A stretch of DNA of 5,427 bases from the NCBI GenBank assembly GCA_964595785.1, contig CAZQRO010000112.1, positions 1-5,427 on the forward strand, in the 5' to 3' direction. A model generated the notes under the pieces. The model did no database searches. It was not told where the DNA came from and saw only the letters and a program-made list of their open reading frames with translations. The position numbers and the translations under genes are program-made. This document shows positions 1 to 5,427 of this stretch, one piece after another. Each line of letters opens with the position of its first letter. Positions within the stretch are counted from its first letter, which is position 1. This DNA comes from Bovifimicola sp964595785. GTDB taxonomy: Bacteria > Bacillota > Clostridia > Lachnospirales > Lachnospiraceae.

Positions 1-934
1 GTATTCCATAATTAAGAATCGGTGACATTATGTCATTCTTAATCTGTTTGTTTACTTCATGCTGACAGCAGGGTACTGACAATATAACTTTTGCATTCCA
101 GCTTACAGCCTTATATAAAGCATAATCTGTCGCTGTATCACAAGCATGCAGTGTTACTACCATATCTACATTATTCTGCTCATCATAATCAGCAATATCT
201 CCTAACTTAAAAATCAGTTTATCATAACCATATTGTTCACTTAACTGATTGCATTTGTTAATAACATCTTTTTTAAGGTCAAGCCCTGTAATCCTCACAT
301 CCATCCCACACAGTTCATGCAGGTAATAATAGATTGCAAATGTAAGATAACTCTTGCCACATCCAAAATCTATTATACTTATCTCTCTGTCTTTCGGCAA
401 TTCATCTGCTATATCTTTGACAAACTCAAGGAATCTGTTAATCTGTCTGAACTTATCATATCTCGGCTTTAATACATCACCCTGTTTATTCATTACACCG
501 AGTTCTATGAGAAACGGTACCGGAATACCTTCTTCTAATATATAATGTTTTGCTCTGTTGTGGCTTAAATCAACAGTTTTCACTGACTTTGATTCTATTA
601 ATTTTGCAGCAGACTTTTTCCTGTTAACCGTTAATTTCCCCTTTTTGCTCACAAGAATATTTACAGAAATATTATTAGTCACAATCTCGCATTGCTTAAA
701 ACTGTTCATAATCATTTTCTCTAAGTATGCAGCAGCCTCTATATCCTGATAATTATGGTGGAATACCTGTGTTCCAACATATTCTGTAACCTGAAATAAA
801 AGTTCTGAATTAATCATCACAGCTCTTACTTTTATCTTGGTAATTCCATCTTTATCTTTGGGATTACTAACAATCACCCTGATTAAATCTGCATTCATAT
901 ATTTAATTAATTCATTTTGTAATGTATCTTCCAC
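1..934 (-). CDS. Class I SAM-dependent methyltransferase, partial (3' end beyond window)
   Basis: 311 codons are visible, reading from 934 down to the left edge with no stop, so the C-terminus is missing. Seen: an N-terminal region of about 120 residues without recognisable motifs, then a Rossmann-type methyltransferase core. Motif I is DFGCGKS (residues 189-195, SAM glycine loop), an acidic strand end GLDLKK follows (217-222), then LHACDTATD (262-270) and VPCCQHE (287-293). The LHACD and PCC-H signatures are, from memory, those of the Methyltransf_32 (PF13679) group related to Trm13 and METTL25/RRNAD proteins; bacterial members are about 390 residues and their target is not established. It probably acts in the cytoplasm on RNA or protein (inference). 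The GTG start at 934 is chosen because AGAAAGGG lies 8 bases upstream and an in-frame TAA (the stop of the preceding gene) bounds the frame; an ATG at 898 is the alternative. It follows the debranching gene by 27 bases with no terminator, so it is likely co-transcribed. Confidence 0.85.
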   Translation of the reverse strand, partial: MEDTLQNELIKYMNADLIRVIVSNPKDKDGITKIKVRAVMINSELLFQVTEYVGTQVFHHNYQDIEAAAYLEKMIMNSFKQCEIVTNNISVNILVSKKGKLTVNRKKSAAKLIESKSVKTVDLSHNRAKHYILEEGIPVPFLIELGVMNKQGDVLKPRYDKFRQINRFLEFVKDIADELPKDREISIIDFGCGKSYLTFAIYYYLHELCGMDVRITGLDLKKDVINKCNQLSEQYGYDKLIFKLGDIADYDEQNNVDMVVTLHACDTATDYALYKAVSWNAKVILSVPCCQHEVNKQIKNDIMSPILNYGI

Positions 935-942
935 GGATATTT

Positions 943-950
943 CCCTTTCT
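943..950 (-). promoter_or_regulatory. Ribosome binding site deciding the GTG start of the methyltransferase
   Basis: AGAAAGGG on the minus strand ends 8 bases before the GTG at 934. No comparable site precedes the in-frame ATG at 898, which supports the GTG start. It lies in the 27-base gap after the debranching gene, suggesting translation from a shared transcript. Confidence 0.6.
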
Positions 951-961
951 TCCTGATAAAA

Positions 962-2953
962 TTACAATATGTCTTCTGTATATGCCCTTAATATCTCACC
1001 TACACTCCATGCCTGTGCATAAGTTCCTCTTGAAACATTAGGTTCATTTCCATCAAAAATCTCTGCGATTGAACCGATACAGCCATCTCTTAAATGGTCT
1101 TGCATAGGTTCAATTAAATGTCTTGCATATGCCTTAGCATCTTCATCATTACCATATACCTTAACATATGCACTTACCAGCGCTCCTAGCGGAAATGCCC
1201 ACGAAGTTCCTTGATGATATGCTGCATCTCTGTCATGAAGTCTGCCCTTATAATACGGCTGATATTCAGGATTATCACTATTAAGGGTCTTAAGTCCATA
1301 TGTCGCATAAAGTTCACTGATAACTTTTTCTACTACTGCCTTGCTCTTAGCATCATCTAACATCGTGTACGGCAATGAAACGGCATAAATCTGATTACAT
1401 CTAATCTTATCATCACTCACTTCGCCATCTGCTACGTCATATAGACAATTCAATTTCTTATTCCAGAATTCTTTATTAAATGAATCCTTTGCTTTTGCTG
1501 CCATTTCACCGTATTCTTCAGAAGTCTTACCATATTTAGTTATAATGCCAAAACGTGTACTTAACTTCTCCATTACCCTAAGTGCATTGTACCAAAGTGC
1601 ATTAATCTCGACAGGTTTGCCATGTCTTGGTGTAACTACCCATGTACCTACTCGAACGTCCATCCATGTTACCTGGTCATATCCTCCTCCTGCATGAATA
1701 AGTCCGTCCTCTTCCATATAAATGGAAAAATCTGTCTTAGTACTGTAATAATGAATGATTTCCTCAAGTTTAGGATATATTTCCTCCTTAATGAATGCGT
1801 AATCCTCATCGCTGCCTGTATACTCTAAATACTTGTCCACTGAATAGAAATACCACATTGATGCATCTGCCGTATTGTACAATGGTTTCAGACCTTCATC
1901 AGGAAACATATTTGGTACAAGTCCCTTATTCACATACATTGCAAATGACTTAAGAATCCCTCTTGCATCTTCAAAGCGCTTCGTGGAAAGTGTCAATCCC
2001 TGCAATGCAATCATGGTATCTCTTCCCCAGTCCGTAAACCATGGGTATCCTGCCATTATAGTCTTGTTTCCCGTGGATTCTCTCTGTACTATAAACTGGT
2101 CCGCTGCCTGCACCAGTGAATTGGCAAACTCGTCCGTATATCCGGCATTTTCCTTTAATTTTCTAATTCTCTCAGTACCCTTTTCAATTATCTTAAATGC
2201 ATCTTTTTCAAATTTATTTTCAATTGTGCATATAACTGATACTTTCTTATGTTCGAAAGGTGCTAATTTCACCACAGCTTTATACGGTGTAAAACTGTTA
2301 TTAATCGGTTCTCCGCCTGTATTAATCTCCGTCTGAAGTTCCATATCATGGTCATATTTTTCTTCATTTTCAACAAATTTACCATTGCTCACATAGAATT
2401 TGACAGAGATTTTCTTATTCTTCTTAGGTACTAATTCCAATGTCTTCTTATCCACAAAATCCATATTAAATTTAAGGTCTGACTTCTCAGCTCTCTGATT
2501 ATGGTCTCTATATGTAAAAAATGGTGTTATCTCATAGGTTGCTGCCTTTGGTCCGTTCATAATATCATATCCAACGGCTATGGTGTTCTTCTCCCATTCA
2601 AAACAGAGTGTCTTCGTAATAAATGTACCTTCTGCCTGATATGTAAAATGTGGTAACTCATCATATACAAATCTCTGAAGATATTTCTGGCCTTCATCAT
2701 TCCAGCCACCCGGACGTCCATTTGTGGCAAATGAATATGTTTTATCCCCAATTATAATTTCTTCGTCAATCTTATTTAAAACAGCATAACGTTCTACCGG
2801 TGCATGAAGACTTGCCACCAGATACGCATGGTGCATTCTGGCACTCGCATTAATAATCGTACTTCCGCAATAGCCGCCGATTCCGTTGGTAATTACCCAT
2901 TCTCTTTCAACTCCTGCCCCAAAAGTCTTCCAGTATCCTTTTCCAAATTCCAT
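962..2953 (-). CDS. Glycogen debranching enzyme, amylo-alpha-1,6-glucosidase (GDE_N + GDE_C, GH133-like)
   Basis: 663 residues from the ATG at 2953. The enzyme hydrolyses alpha-1,6-linked glucose stubs at branch points of glycogen or limit dextrins; no signal peptide is visible, so it should be cytoplasmic. Residues about 1-250 match the bacterial/archaeal debranching N-terminal beta domain (conserved ITNGIGGYCGSTI near 21-33), and about 275-660 the (alpha/alpha)6 glucosidase domain. Seen there: GYPWFTDWGRDTMIAL (302-317), VTWMD (428-432), HDRDAAYHQGTSWAFP (573-588), SIAEIFDG (628-635) and RGTYAQAWSVGEILR (642-656). The likely catalytic acids are D432 and E631, by analogy with eukaryotic debranching enzyme; this was not checked by alignment. 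There is no GH13-like glucanotransferase domain, so a separate 4-alpha-glucanotransferase or phosphorylase would have to trim branches first. An in-frame TTG at 2971 would add six residues, but the Shine-Dalgarno falls inside that extension, so ATG 2953 is preferred. The methyltransferase gene follows after 27 bases. Confidence 0.93.
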   Translation of the reverse strand: MEFGKGYWKTFGAGVEREWVITNGIGGYCGSTIINASARMHHAYLVASLHAPVERYAVLNKIDEEIIIGDKTYSFATNGRPGGWNDEGQKYLQRFVYDELPHFTYQAEGTFITKTLCFEWEKNTIAVGYDIMNGPKAATYEITPFFTYRDHNQRAEKSDLKFNMDFVDKKTLELVPKKNKKISVKFYVSNGKFVENEEKYDHDMELQTEINTGGEPINNSFTPYKAVVKLAPFEHKKVSVICTIENKFEKDAFKIIEKGTERIRKLKENAGYTDEFANSLVQAADQFIVQRESTGNKTIMAGYPWFTDWGRDTMIALQGLTLSTKRFEDARGILKSFAMYVNKGLVPNMFPDEGLKPLYNTADASMWYFYSVDKYLEYTGSDEDYAFIKEEIYPKLEEIIHYYSTKTDFSIYMEEDGLIHAGGGYDQVTWMDVRVGTWVVTPRHGKPVEINALWYNALRVMEKLSTRFGIITKYGKTSEEYGEMAAKAKDSFNKEFWNKKLNCLYDVADGEVSDDKIRCNQIYAVSLPYTMLDDAKSKAVVEKVISELYATYGLKTLNSDNPEYQPYYKGRLHDRDAAYHQGTSWAFPLGALVSAYVKVYGNDEDAKAYARHLIEPMQDHLRDGCIGSIAEIFDGNEPNVSRGTYAQAWSVGEILRAYTEDIL

Positions 2954-2959
2954 TTTGTA

Positions 2960-2964
2960 CCTCC
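2960..2964 (-). promoter_or_regulatory. Ribosome binding site fixing the debranching enzyme start at ATG 2953
   Basis: GGAGG on the minus strand lies 6 bases upstream of the ATG at 2953, which is ideal spacing. A TTG at 2971 is in frame but lies upstream of this site and has no such motif of its own, so a longest-ORF call would be six residues too long. Confidence 0.85.
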
Positions 2965-2986
2965 ACGCCAAAGTTTTTTACTTCAT

Positions 2987-3015
2987 ATTATAATTTACCT
3001 GTATCATAAGATTCC
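2987..3015 (-). promoter_or_regulatory. Possible promoter of the debranching gene
   Basis: A perfect TATAAT (-10) occupies 2992-2987, which would start transcription near 2980 and leave a leader of about 27 bases. The hexamer 17 bases upstream is GGAATC, a poor -35, and no TG extension is present. The promoter would therefore be weak or activator-dependent. An alternative is TTGAGG (3050-3045) with TATATT 16 bases downstream. Transcription reading through from cysK is also possible because no terminator separates the genes. Confidence 0.35.
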
Positions 3016-3048
3016 GAGGTTAAATATATATTTATACTATTAGACCTC
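3016..3048. repeat. AT-rich palindrome with outer GAGGT/ACCTC arms
   Basis: Positions 3021-3034 are an exact 14-base palindrome, taaatatatattta. Outside it, 3016-3020 (gaggt) and 3044-3048 (acctc) are complementary 5-base arms. On the minus strand transcript the structure lacks a GC-rich stem and a following U-tract, so it is not a credible intrinsic terminator. It could be a protein-binding site or simply AT-rich intergenic sequence. Confidence 0.4.
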
Positions 3049-3080
3049 AATATCATCATATAGACCTCAATATCATCATA
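3041..3080. repeat. Perfect tandem duplication, 2 x 20 bp
   Basis: The unit tagacctcaatatcatcata occurs at 3041-3060 and again, identical, at 3061-3080. It begins one base after the cysK stop codon (3082) and lies wholly between cysK and the debranching gene. Read on the minus strand each unit contains ATTGAGGT and TATGATGA. Replication slippage is the simplest origin; a doubled regulatory site is the alternative. Confidence 0.95.
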
Positions 3081-3081
3081 A

Positions 3082-4011
3082 CTAATTTTCAAAAAGCGGT
3101 GTTGAAAAATATCTCTCCGCCGTATCAGGCAATACTGTGACAACTGTCTTGCCTTTTCCTAGAACCTTCGCCATCTTAAGAGCGGCACATACATTTGTTC
3201 CGCTTGAAATTCCGCACATTAAGCCCTCTTTACATGCTAAATCCTTCGCTGTCTGTATTGCCTCTTCATCTGTAATTACACAGATATCATCATATATCTT
3301 CTGATTAAGAATTGCCGGTATGACACCGTCTCCTATTCCCATCTGCAAATGTGTACCAATATTTCCACCTGCAAGTATGGCTGCATTCTCTGGTTCAACT
3401 GCCCAAATAGTAATATTCGGATTCTGTGCCTTTAGAACCTCTCCTATTCCTGTTATGGTACCCCCTGTGCCTATTCCCGAACAAAATCTATCAATATTGC
3501 CTGCCACCTGTTCAAGAATCTCAAGTGCCGTATGGTGTCTGTGAACCATAGGATTAGCAGGATTCTCAAATTGCTGCGGTACAAATACATTCTTATCTTC
3601 TGCCGCCATCTTTAATGCAGTCTGAAGACACTCATCTATGCAGTCACCAATATTCCCTGCATCATGTATAAGAATTACTTCTGCTCCATAATGCTTAACA
3701 AGTTTTCTTCTCTCTTCACTGACTGAATCAGGCATTATTATAATCGTCTTATATCCTTTAACTGCACCAATCAGTGCAAGACCAATTCCCTGATTACCAC
3801 TTGTCGGCTCCACAATTATGGTATCTTTATGTATAATCCCCTGTTTCTCTGCTTCTGTAATCATATTGTAAGCTGTCCTAGTCTTAATAGAACCGCCTAC
3901 ATTCAAACCTTCGAATTTAACCAATACTTCTGCACTATTTTCGTCGTTCATTTCATTCAATTTAATCATAGGTGTATGACCTATTGCTTCTAATACATTA
4001 TTATAAACCAT
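3082..4011 (-). CDS. cysK: Cysteine synthase (O-acetylserine sulfhydrylase, CysK-type, PLP-dependent)
   Basis: 309 residues, the usual length for CysK. The family converts O-acetyl-L-serine and sulfide to L-cysteine and acetate in the cytoplasm, using pyridoxal phosphate (fold type II). Seen: the N-terminal IGHTPMIKL (10-18); the PLP lysine K43 in GGSIKTR (39-45); the substrate loop PTSGNQG (69-75); the MP..S.ERR segment (93-102); QQFENPANP (146-154); the PLP-phosphate loop GTGGT (181-185); GISSGTN (267-273), whose serine should contact the pyridine nitrogen; and PDTAERYFST near the C-terminus (295-304). The loops differ from textbook CysK: TSGNQG in place of TSGNTG, and SIKTR where many enzymes have SVKDR. 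A related beta-replacement activity, such as beta-cyanoalanine or O-phosphoserine chemistry, cannot be excluded. The ATG at 4011 has GGAG 5 bases upstream. It is preceded by two promoters and a leader hairpin; no serine acetyltransferase gene (cysE) is in the window. Confidence 0.93.
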   Translation of the reverse strand: MVYNNVLEAIGHTPMIKLNEMNDENSAEVLVKFEGLNVGGSIKTRTAYNMITEAEKQGIIHKDTIIVEPTSGNQGIGLALIGAVKGYKTIIIMPDSVSEERRKLVKHYGAEVILIHDAGNIGDCIDECLQTALKMAAEDKNVFVPQQFENPANPMVHRHHTALEILEQVAGNIDRFCSGIGTGGTITGIGEVLKAQNPNITIWAVEPENAAILAGGNIGTHLQMGIGDGVIPAILNQKIYDDICVITDEEAIQTAKDLACKEGLMCGISSGTNVCAALKMAKVLGKGKTVVTVLPDTAERYFSTPLFEN

Positions 4012-4030
4012 ACTGTCTCCATTTCACTTC

Positions 4031-4065
4031 TAATTATATGATGTTGGGGCAAATATATATAATTA
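4031..4065 (-). promoter_or_regulatory. Stem-loop in the cysK 5' leader
   Basis: taattatat at 4031-4039 is perfectly complementary to 4057-4065, giving a 9-bp all-AU stem around a 17-base loop. In the minus strand transcript the stem begins about 5 bases after the predicted start of the proximal promoter and ends 10 bases before the GGAG of cysK. The loop carries GCCCC, which could pair loosely with G-rich sequence. No T-box, SAM or other known riboswitch signature is visible. It may affect mRNA stability or translation (inference), or be chance in AT-rich DNA. Confidence 0.4.
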
Positions 4066-4076
4066 CGATATTATTC

Positions 4077-4105
4077 ATCATATACATATTCTTAAAACCA
4101 TTCAA
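4077..4105 (-). promoter_or_regulatory. cysK promoter P2 (proximal)
   Basis: The -35 TTGAAT (4105-4100) and -10 TATGAT (4082-4077) are separated by exactly 17 bases on the minus strand. Transcription would start near 4070, giving a leader of about 58 bases before the cysK ATG. Confidence 0.6.
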
Positions 4106-4114
4106 ACTAACGCA

Positions 4115-4143
4115 ATAATATCACACTTTATAACCTCAATCAA
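4115..4143 (-). promoter_or_regulatory. cysK promoter P1 (distal)
   Basis: The -35 TTGATT (4143-4138) and -10 TATTAT (4120-4115) are separated by exactly 17 bases on the minus strand. Transcription would start near 4108, giving a leader of about 97 bases. The -35 lies 4 bases beyond the U-tract of the permease terminator, so the cysK unit starts directly after the previous operon ends. Confidence 0.6.
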
Positions 4144-4147
4144 TCTT

Positions 4148-4193
4148 AAAAATAAAAACATCTCATCACCAAATAACTTTTTAGTGATGAGAT
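4148..4193 (-). terminator. Intrinsic terminator of the ABC permease operon
   Basis: On the minus strand ATCTCATCAC (4193-4184) pairs perfectly with GTGATGAGAT (4169-4160), a 10-bp stem with a 14-base loop. It is followed by G and then TTTTTATTTTT (4158-4148). The stem starts 4 bases after the permease stop codon. A T-run also follows the stem on the plus strand (4195-4199), so it could work in both directions, although no plus-strand gene is nearby. Confidence 0.9.
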
Positions 4194-4197
4194 ATTT

Positions 4198-4992
4198 TTA
4201 ATTTCCTGAACTCTCATAATTCTTAAGTCCCTGATTCCATACAAACACGCCAATCGAGAATGTGACTGCTGCCGCTGCAATTATTCCCATGCTTACAAAC
4301 CACGGATTGTATAGTGCCTTTATAAAGGCTCCTGCCGGCATGGATATTACAAGTCCAAACGGAATTATAAATGTCATAATGAACTTAATTACCGGATGAT
4401 ATATCTGAATTGGATATTTTGCAAAATCAGCGAAGTTGTATACCATTGACATCAAGTGTCCGCTTCTCTTTGTCCAGAAAGCAATTGAACAGGTGATAAG
4501 CTTAAGTGCCGTAAATACTACTGCTCCAAACACCGTTGCAACCAGTATGACTATTACATTTCCAAATGTCCACTGAAGATGAATCTTAGTTCCGCACACT
4601 ATCAGTAATGCCAGTCCCATTATTACTTCACCCAGCGCTTCCGGTTGAAATATCTCTGCTATTACCTGAAATAATGAATTGACAGGTCTTATAAGAAATC
4701 TGTCCATTACTCCATTTTTAACATACCAGTGCCCCACATACCAGAGGGAATCCGTAAGTAAATGGTCGATTGCCCTTGGCATCATAGAGAATCCGTATAG
4801 GAATCCTAATTCATACATTGTCCAGCCATTAAGGTTTGGAATACTGCGTACTATGAACATCAATGATAAGAACTGCAGCGTATTTGTAATAAGGAAAGAA
4901 AACATTCCCACAACTGCATCCTTCTTGTATTCAAGACGGCTCTTAATGGCTCTTTGTAAATATACTGAATATAATTTTATGTATCTTGTCAT
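4198..4992 (-). CDS. ABC-2 type transporter permease (COG3694-like)
   Basis: 264 residues, complete. It is a multi-spanning inner-membrane protein with about six predicted hydrophobic segments, near residues 26-48, 58-76, 118-136, 144-171, 199-218 and 231-253. The basic N-terminus (MTRYIKLYSVYLQRAIKSRL) and the segments GVMDRFLIRPVNSLFQ (94-109) and FWTKRSGHLMSMVYNFADFA (172-191) resemble ABC2_membrane_6 (PF06182) exporters of the COG3694/COG4587 type. This assignment is from memory, not from a search. In that family two different permeases pair with one ATPase (COG4586); the substrate is generally unknown. Here the partner permease ends 7 bases upstream, and the GGAGG for this gene is embedded in the last codons of the partner, a typical coupled arrangement. 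An intrinsic terminator follows immediately, so this is the last gene of its operon. Export rather than import is expected because no solute-binding protein is seen, although the upstream genes are outside the window. Confidence 0.85.
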   Translation of the reverse strand: MTRYIKLYSVYLQRAIKSRLEYKKDAVVGMFSFLITNTLQFLSLMFIVRSIPNLNGWTMYELGFLYGFSMMPRAIDHLLTDSLWYVGHWYVKNGVMDRFLIRPVNSLFQVIAEIFQPEALGEVIMGLALLIVCGTKIHLQWTFGNVIVILVATVFGAVVFTALKLITCSIAFWTKRSGHLMSMVYNFADFAKYPIQIYHPVIKFIMTFIIPFGLVISMPAGAFIKALYNPWFVSMGIIAAAAVTFSIGVFVWNQGLKNYESSGN

Positions 4993-4999
4993 ATCTCAC

Positions 5000-5427
5000 T
5001 CAACCTCCTTGGATAATTACAATCTTAATGGCTTTTTGGTAGAAAAAATGAGCAAATATTTCCAAAGCCGCTATCCATAATACCTGCATTAAAATAGCAA
5101 TTAACGCTTCATTTACATTTGTTCTGCCGAGGTAAATCATAGTCGGGTTCTGCGCCATACCAACGAATGGAAGATAATTAACTATTTTTCCTGCCCATTC
5201 CGGAAAGAATGCAATAGGAATTAATGTACCCGACAAAAAGTTAATCACCGTATCTTTTATCTGGAATAATCCAAAAGATGCCATTGTATAGAAGGATATT
5301 AACCCAAATATATAATCAATTACATCATAAAGCCATTTTGCAAGAACCTGTGCCACTAAGAAAAATACCAATATCATTATAAAATGTGCCGGAGTTCCTA
5401 TTGTCATATAGCCATTAACCTTAAGTA
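5000..5427 (-). CDS. ABC-2 type transporter permease, partial (COG4587-like; 5' end beyond window)
   Basis: Only the C-terminal 141 residues are visible. The frame stays open to the right edge, so the ATG at 5407 is an internal methionine and not the start; six further codons (LKVNGY) precede it in frame. Full-length family members are about 260 residues, so roughly half is missing. Hydrophobic segments lie near residues 6-24, 29-47, 53-68 and 100-122, counted from the Met at 5407. The stretch FLSGTLIPIAFFPEWAGKIVNYLPF, at 57-81 by the same count, matches the C-terminal half of ABC-2 permeases, where a helix, a Pro-containing turn and an FFP.W element recur. It should form the heteromeric channel with the permease encoded 7 bases downstream, and an ATPase gene is expected further upstream outside the window. 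The substrate cannot be read from the sequence. Confidence 0.82.
   Translation of the reverse strand, partial: LKVNGYMTIGTPAHFIMILVFFLVAQVLAKWLYDVIDYIFGLISFYTMASFGLFQIKDTVINFLSGTLIPIAFFPEWAGKIVNYLPFVGMAQNPTMIYLGRTNVNEALIAILMQVLWIAALEIFAHFFYQKAIKIVIIQGG
5004..5008 (-). promoter_or_regulatory. Ribosome binding site of the second permease, inside the end of the first
   Basis: GGAGG on the minus strand overlaps the final Gly-Gly codons (GGA GGT TGA) of the upstream permease and lies 11 bases before the ATG at 4992. The spacing is slightly long. The overlap suggests translational coupling of the two permease subunits, which would keep them in equal amounts. Confidence 0.65.

Noticed and set aside
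354..749. Two short plus-strand open frames of 63 codons
   Set aside because: They are antisense to the methyltransferase, whose minus-strand frame stays open for 311 codons with recognisable SAM-binding motifs.
1875..2336. Plus-strand open frame of 153 codons
   Set aside because: It lies entirely within the debranching enzyme gene on the other strand, has no ribosome binding site or recognisable domain, and is a shadow of the real coding frame.
2954..2971. TTG start at 2971 for the debranching enzyme
   Set aside because: The GGAGG ribosome binding site lies downstream of this TTG and 6 bases before the ATG at 2953, so the six extra residues are not expected to be translated.
3016..3048. 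Intrinsic terminator after cysK
   Set aside because: The outer stem is only 5 bp, the interior is AT-rich with an unpaired bulge, and the sequence after the 3' arm on the minus strand is GGAATC and not a U-tract.
3041..3080. CRISPR-like array
   Set aside because: There are only two directly abutting copies, with no spacers and no cas genes; it is a simple tandem duplication.
4012..4108. Riboswitch or T-box controlling cysK
   Set aside because: The leader is under 100 bases and has no T-box GGUGG element, no SAM aptamer motifs and no terminator hairpin before the start codon; only a simple AU stem-loop is present.
4679..5080. Plus-strand open frame of 133 codons
   Set aside because: It runs antisense across the junction of the two permease genes, whose membrane protein character and spacing are clear; it has no family resemblance.

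Overview
The window is AT-rich bacterial DNA, and every gene I can support lies on the minus strand. The best guess at a source is a low-GC Firmicute of the class Clostridia, possibly Lachnospiraceae. This rests on AT-rich codon use, strong GGAGG-type ribosome binding sites, sigma-A-like promoters with 17-base spacers, and the remembered look of the cysteine synthase and debranching enzyme. It is an inference, since no 16S or other marker gene is present.

Read in the direction of transcription (high to low coordinates), the layout is as follows. (1) From the right edge to 5000 is the C-terminal part of an ABC-2 type permease, cut by the window edge. (2) Seven bases later, 4992-4198 holds a second, complete permease of the same superfamily. 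The two form the membrane half of an exporter whose ATPase gene would be expected just beyond the right edge. (3) A clear intrinsic terminator (4193-4148) overlaps the end of the permease operon. (4) Two tandem sigma-A-like promoters and a 5'-UTR stem-loop precede a cysK-type cysteine synthase gene (4011-3082). (5) A 128-base gap follows, holding a perfect 2 x 20 bp tandem duplication directly after the cysK stop and an AT-rich palindrome. (6) A glycogen-debranching amylo-alpha-1,6-glucosidase gene occupies 2953-962; its true start is the ATG at 2953. (7) After 27 bases comes a GTG-started class I SAM-dependent methyltransferase (934 to beyond position 1), truncated by the left edge.

Functionally these look like three neighbouring transcription units of ordinary accessory and housekeeping genes: an uncharacterised ABC exporter, sulfur assimilation (cysteine synthesis), and glycogen or maltodextrin breakdown co-transcribed with a methyltransferase of unknown target. 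No terminator is visible between cysK and the debranching gene, so read-through is possible. I see no mobile elements, CRISPR arrays, tRNA or rRNA genes, phage genes or defence systems. Nothing here is convincingly an undescribed biological system; the most useful points to follow are the motif variants in the cysteine synthase, the cysK leader, the tandem duplication, and the uncharacterised methyltransferase and exporter families.
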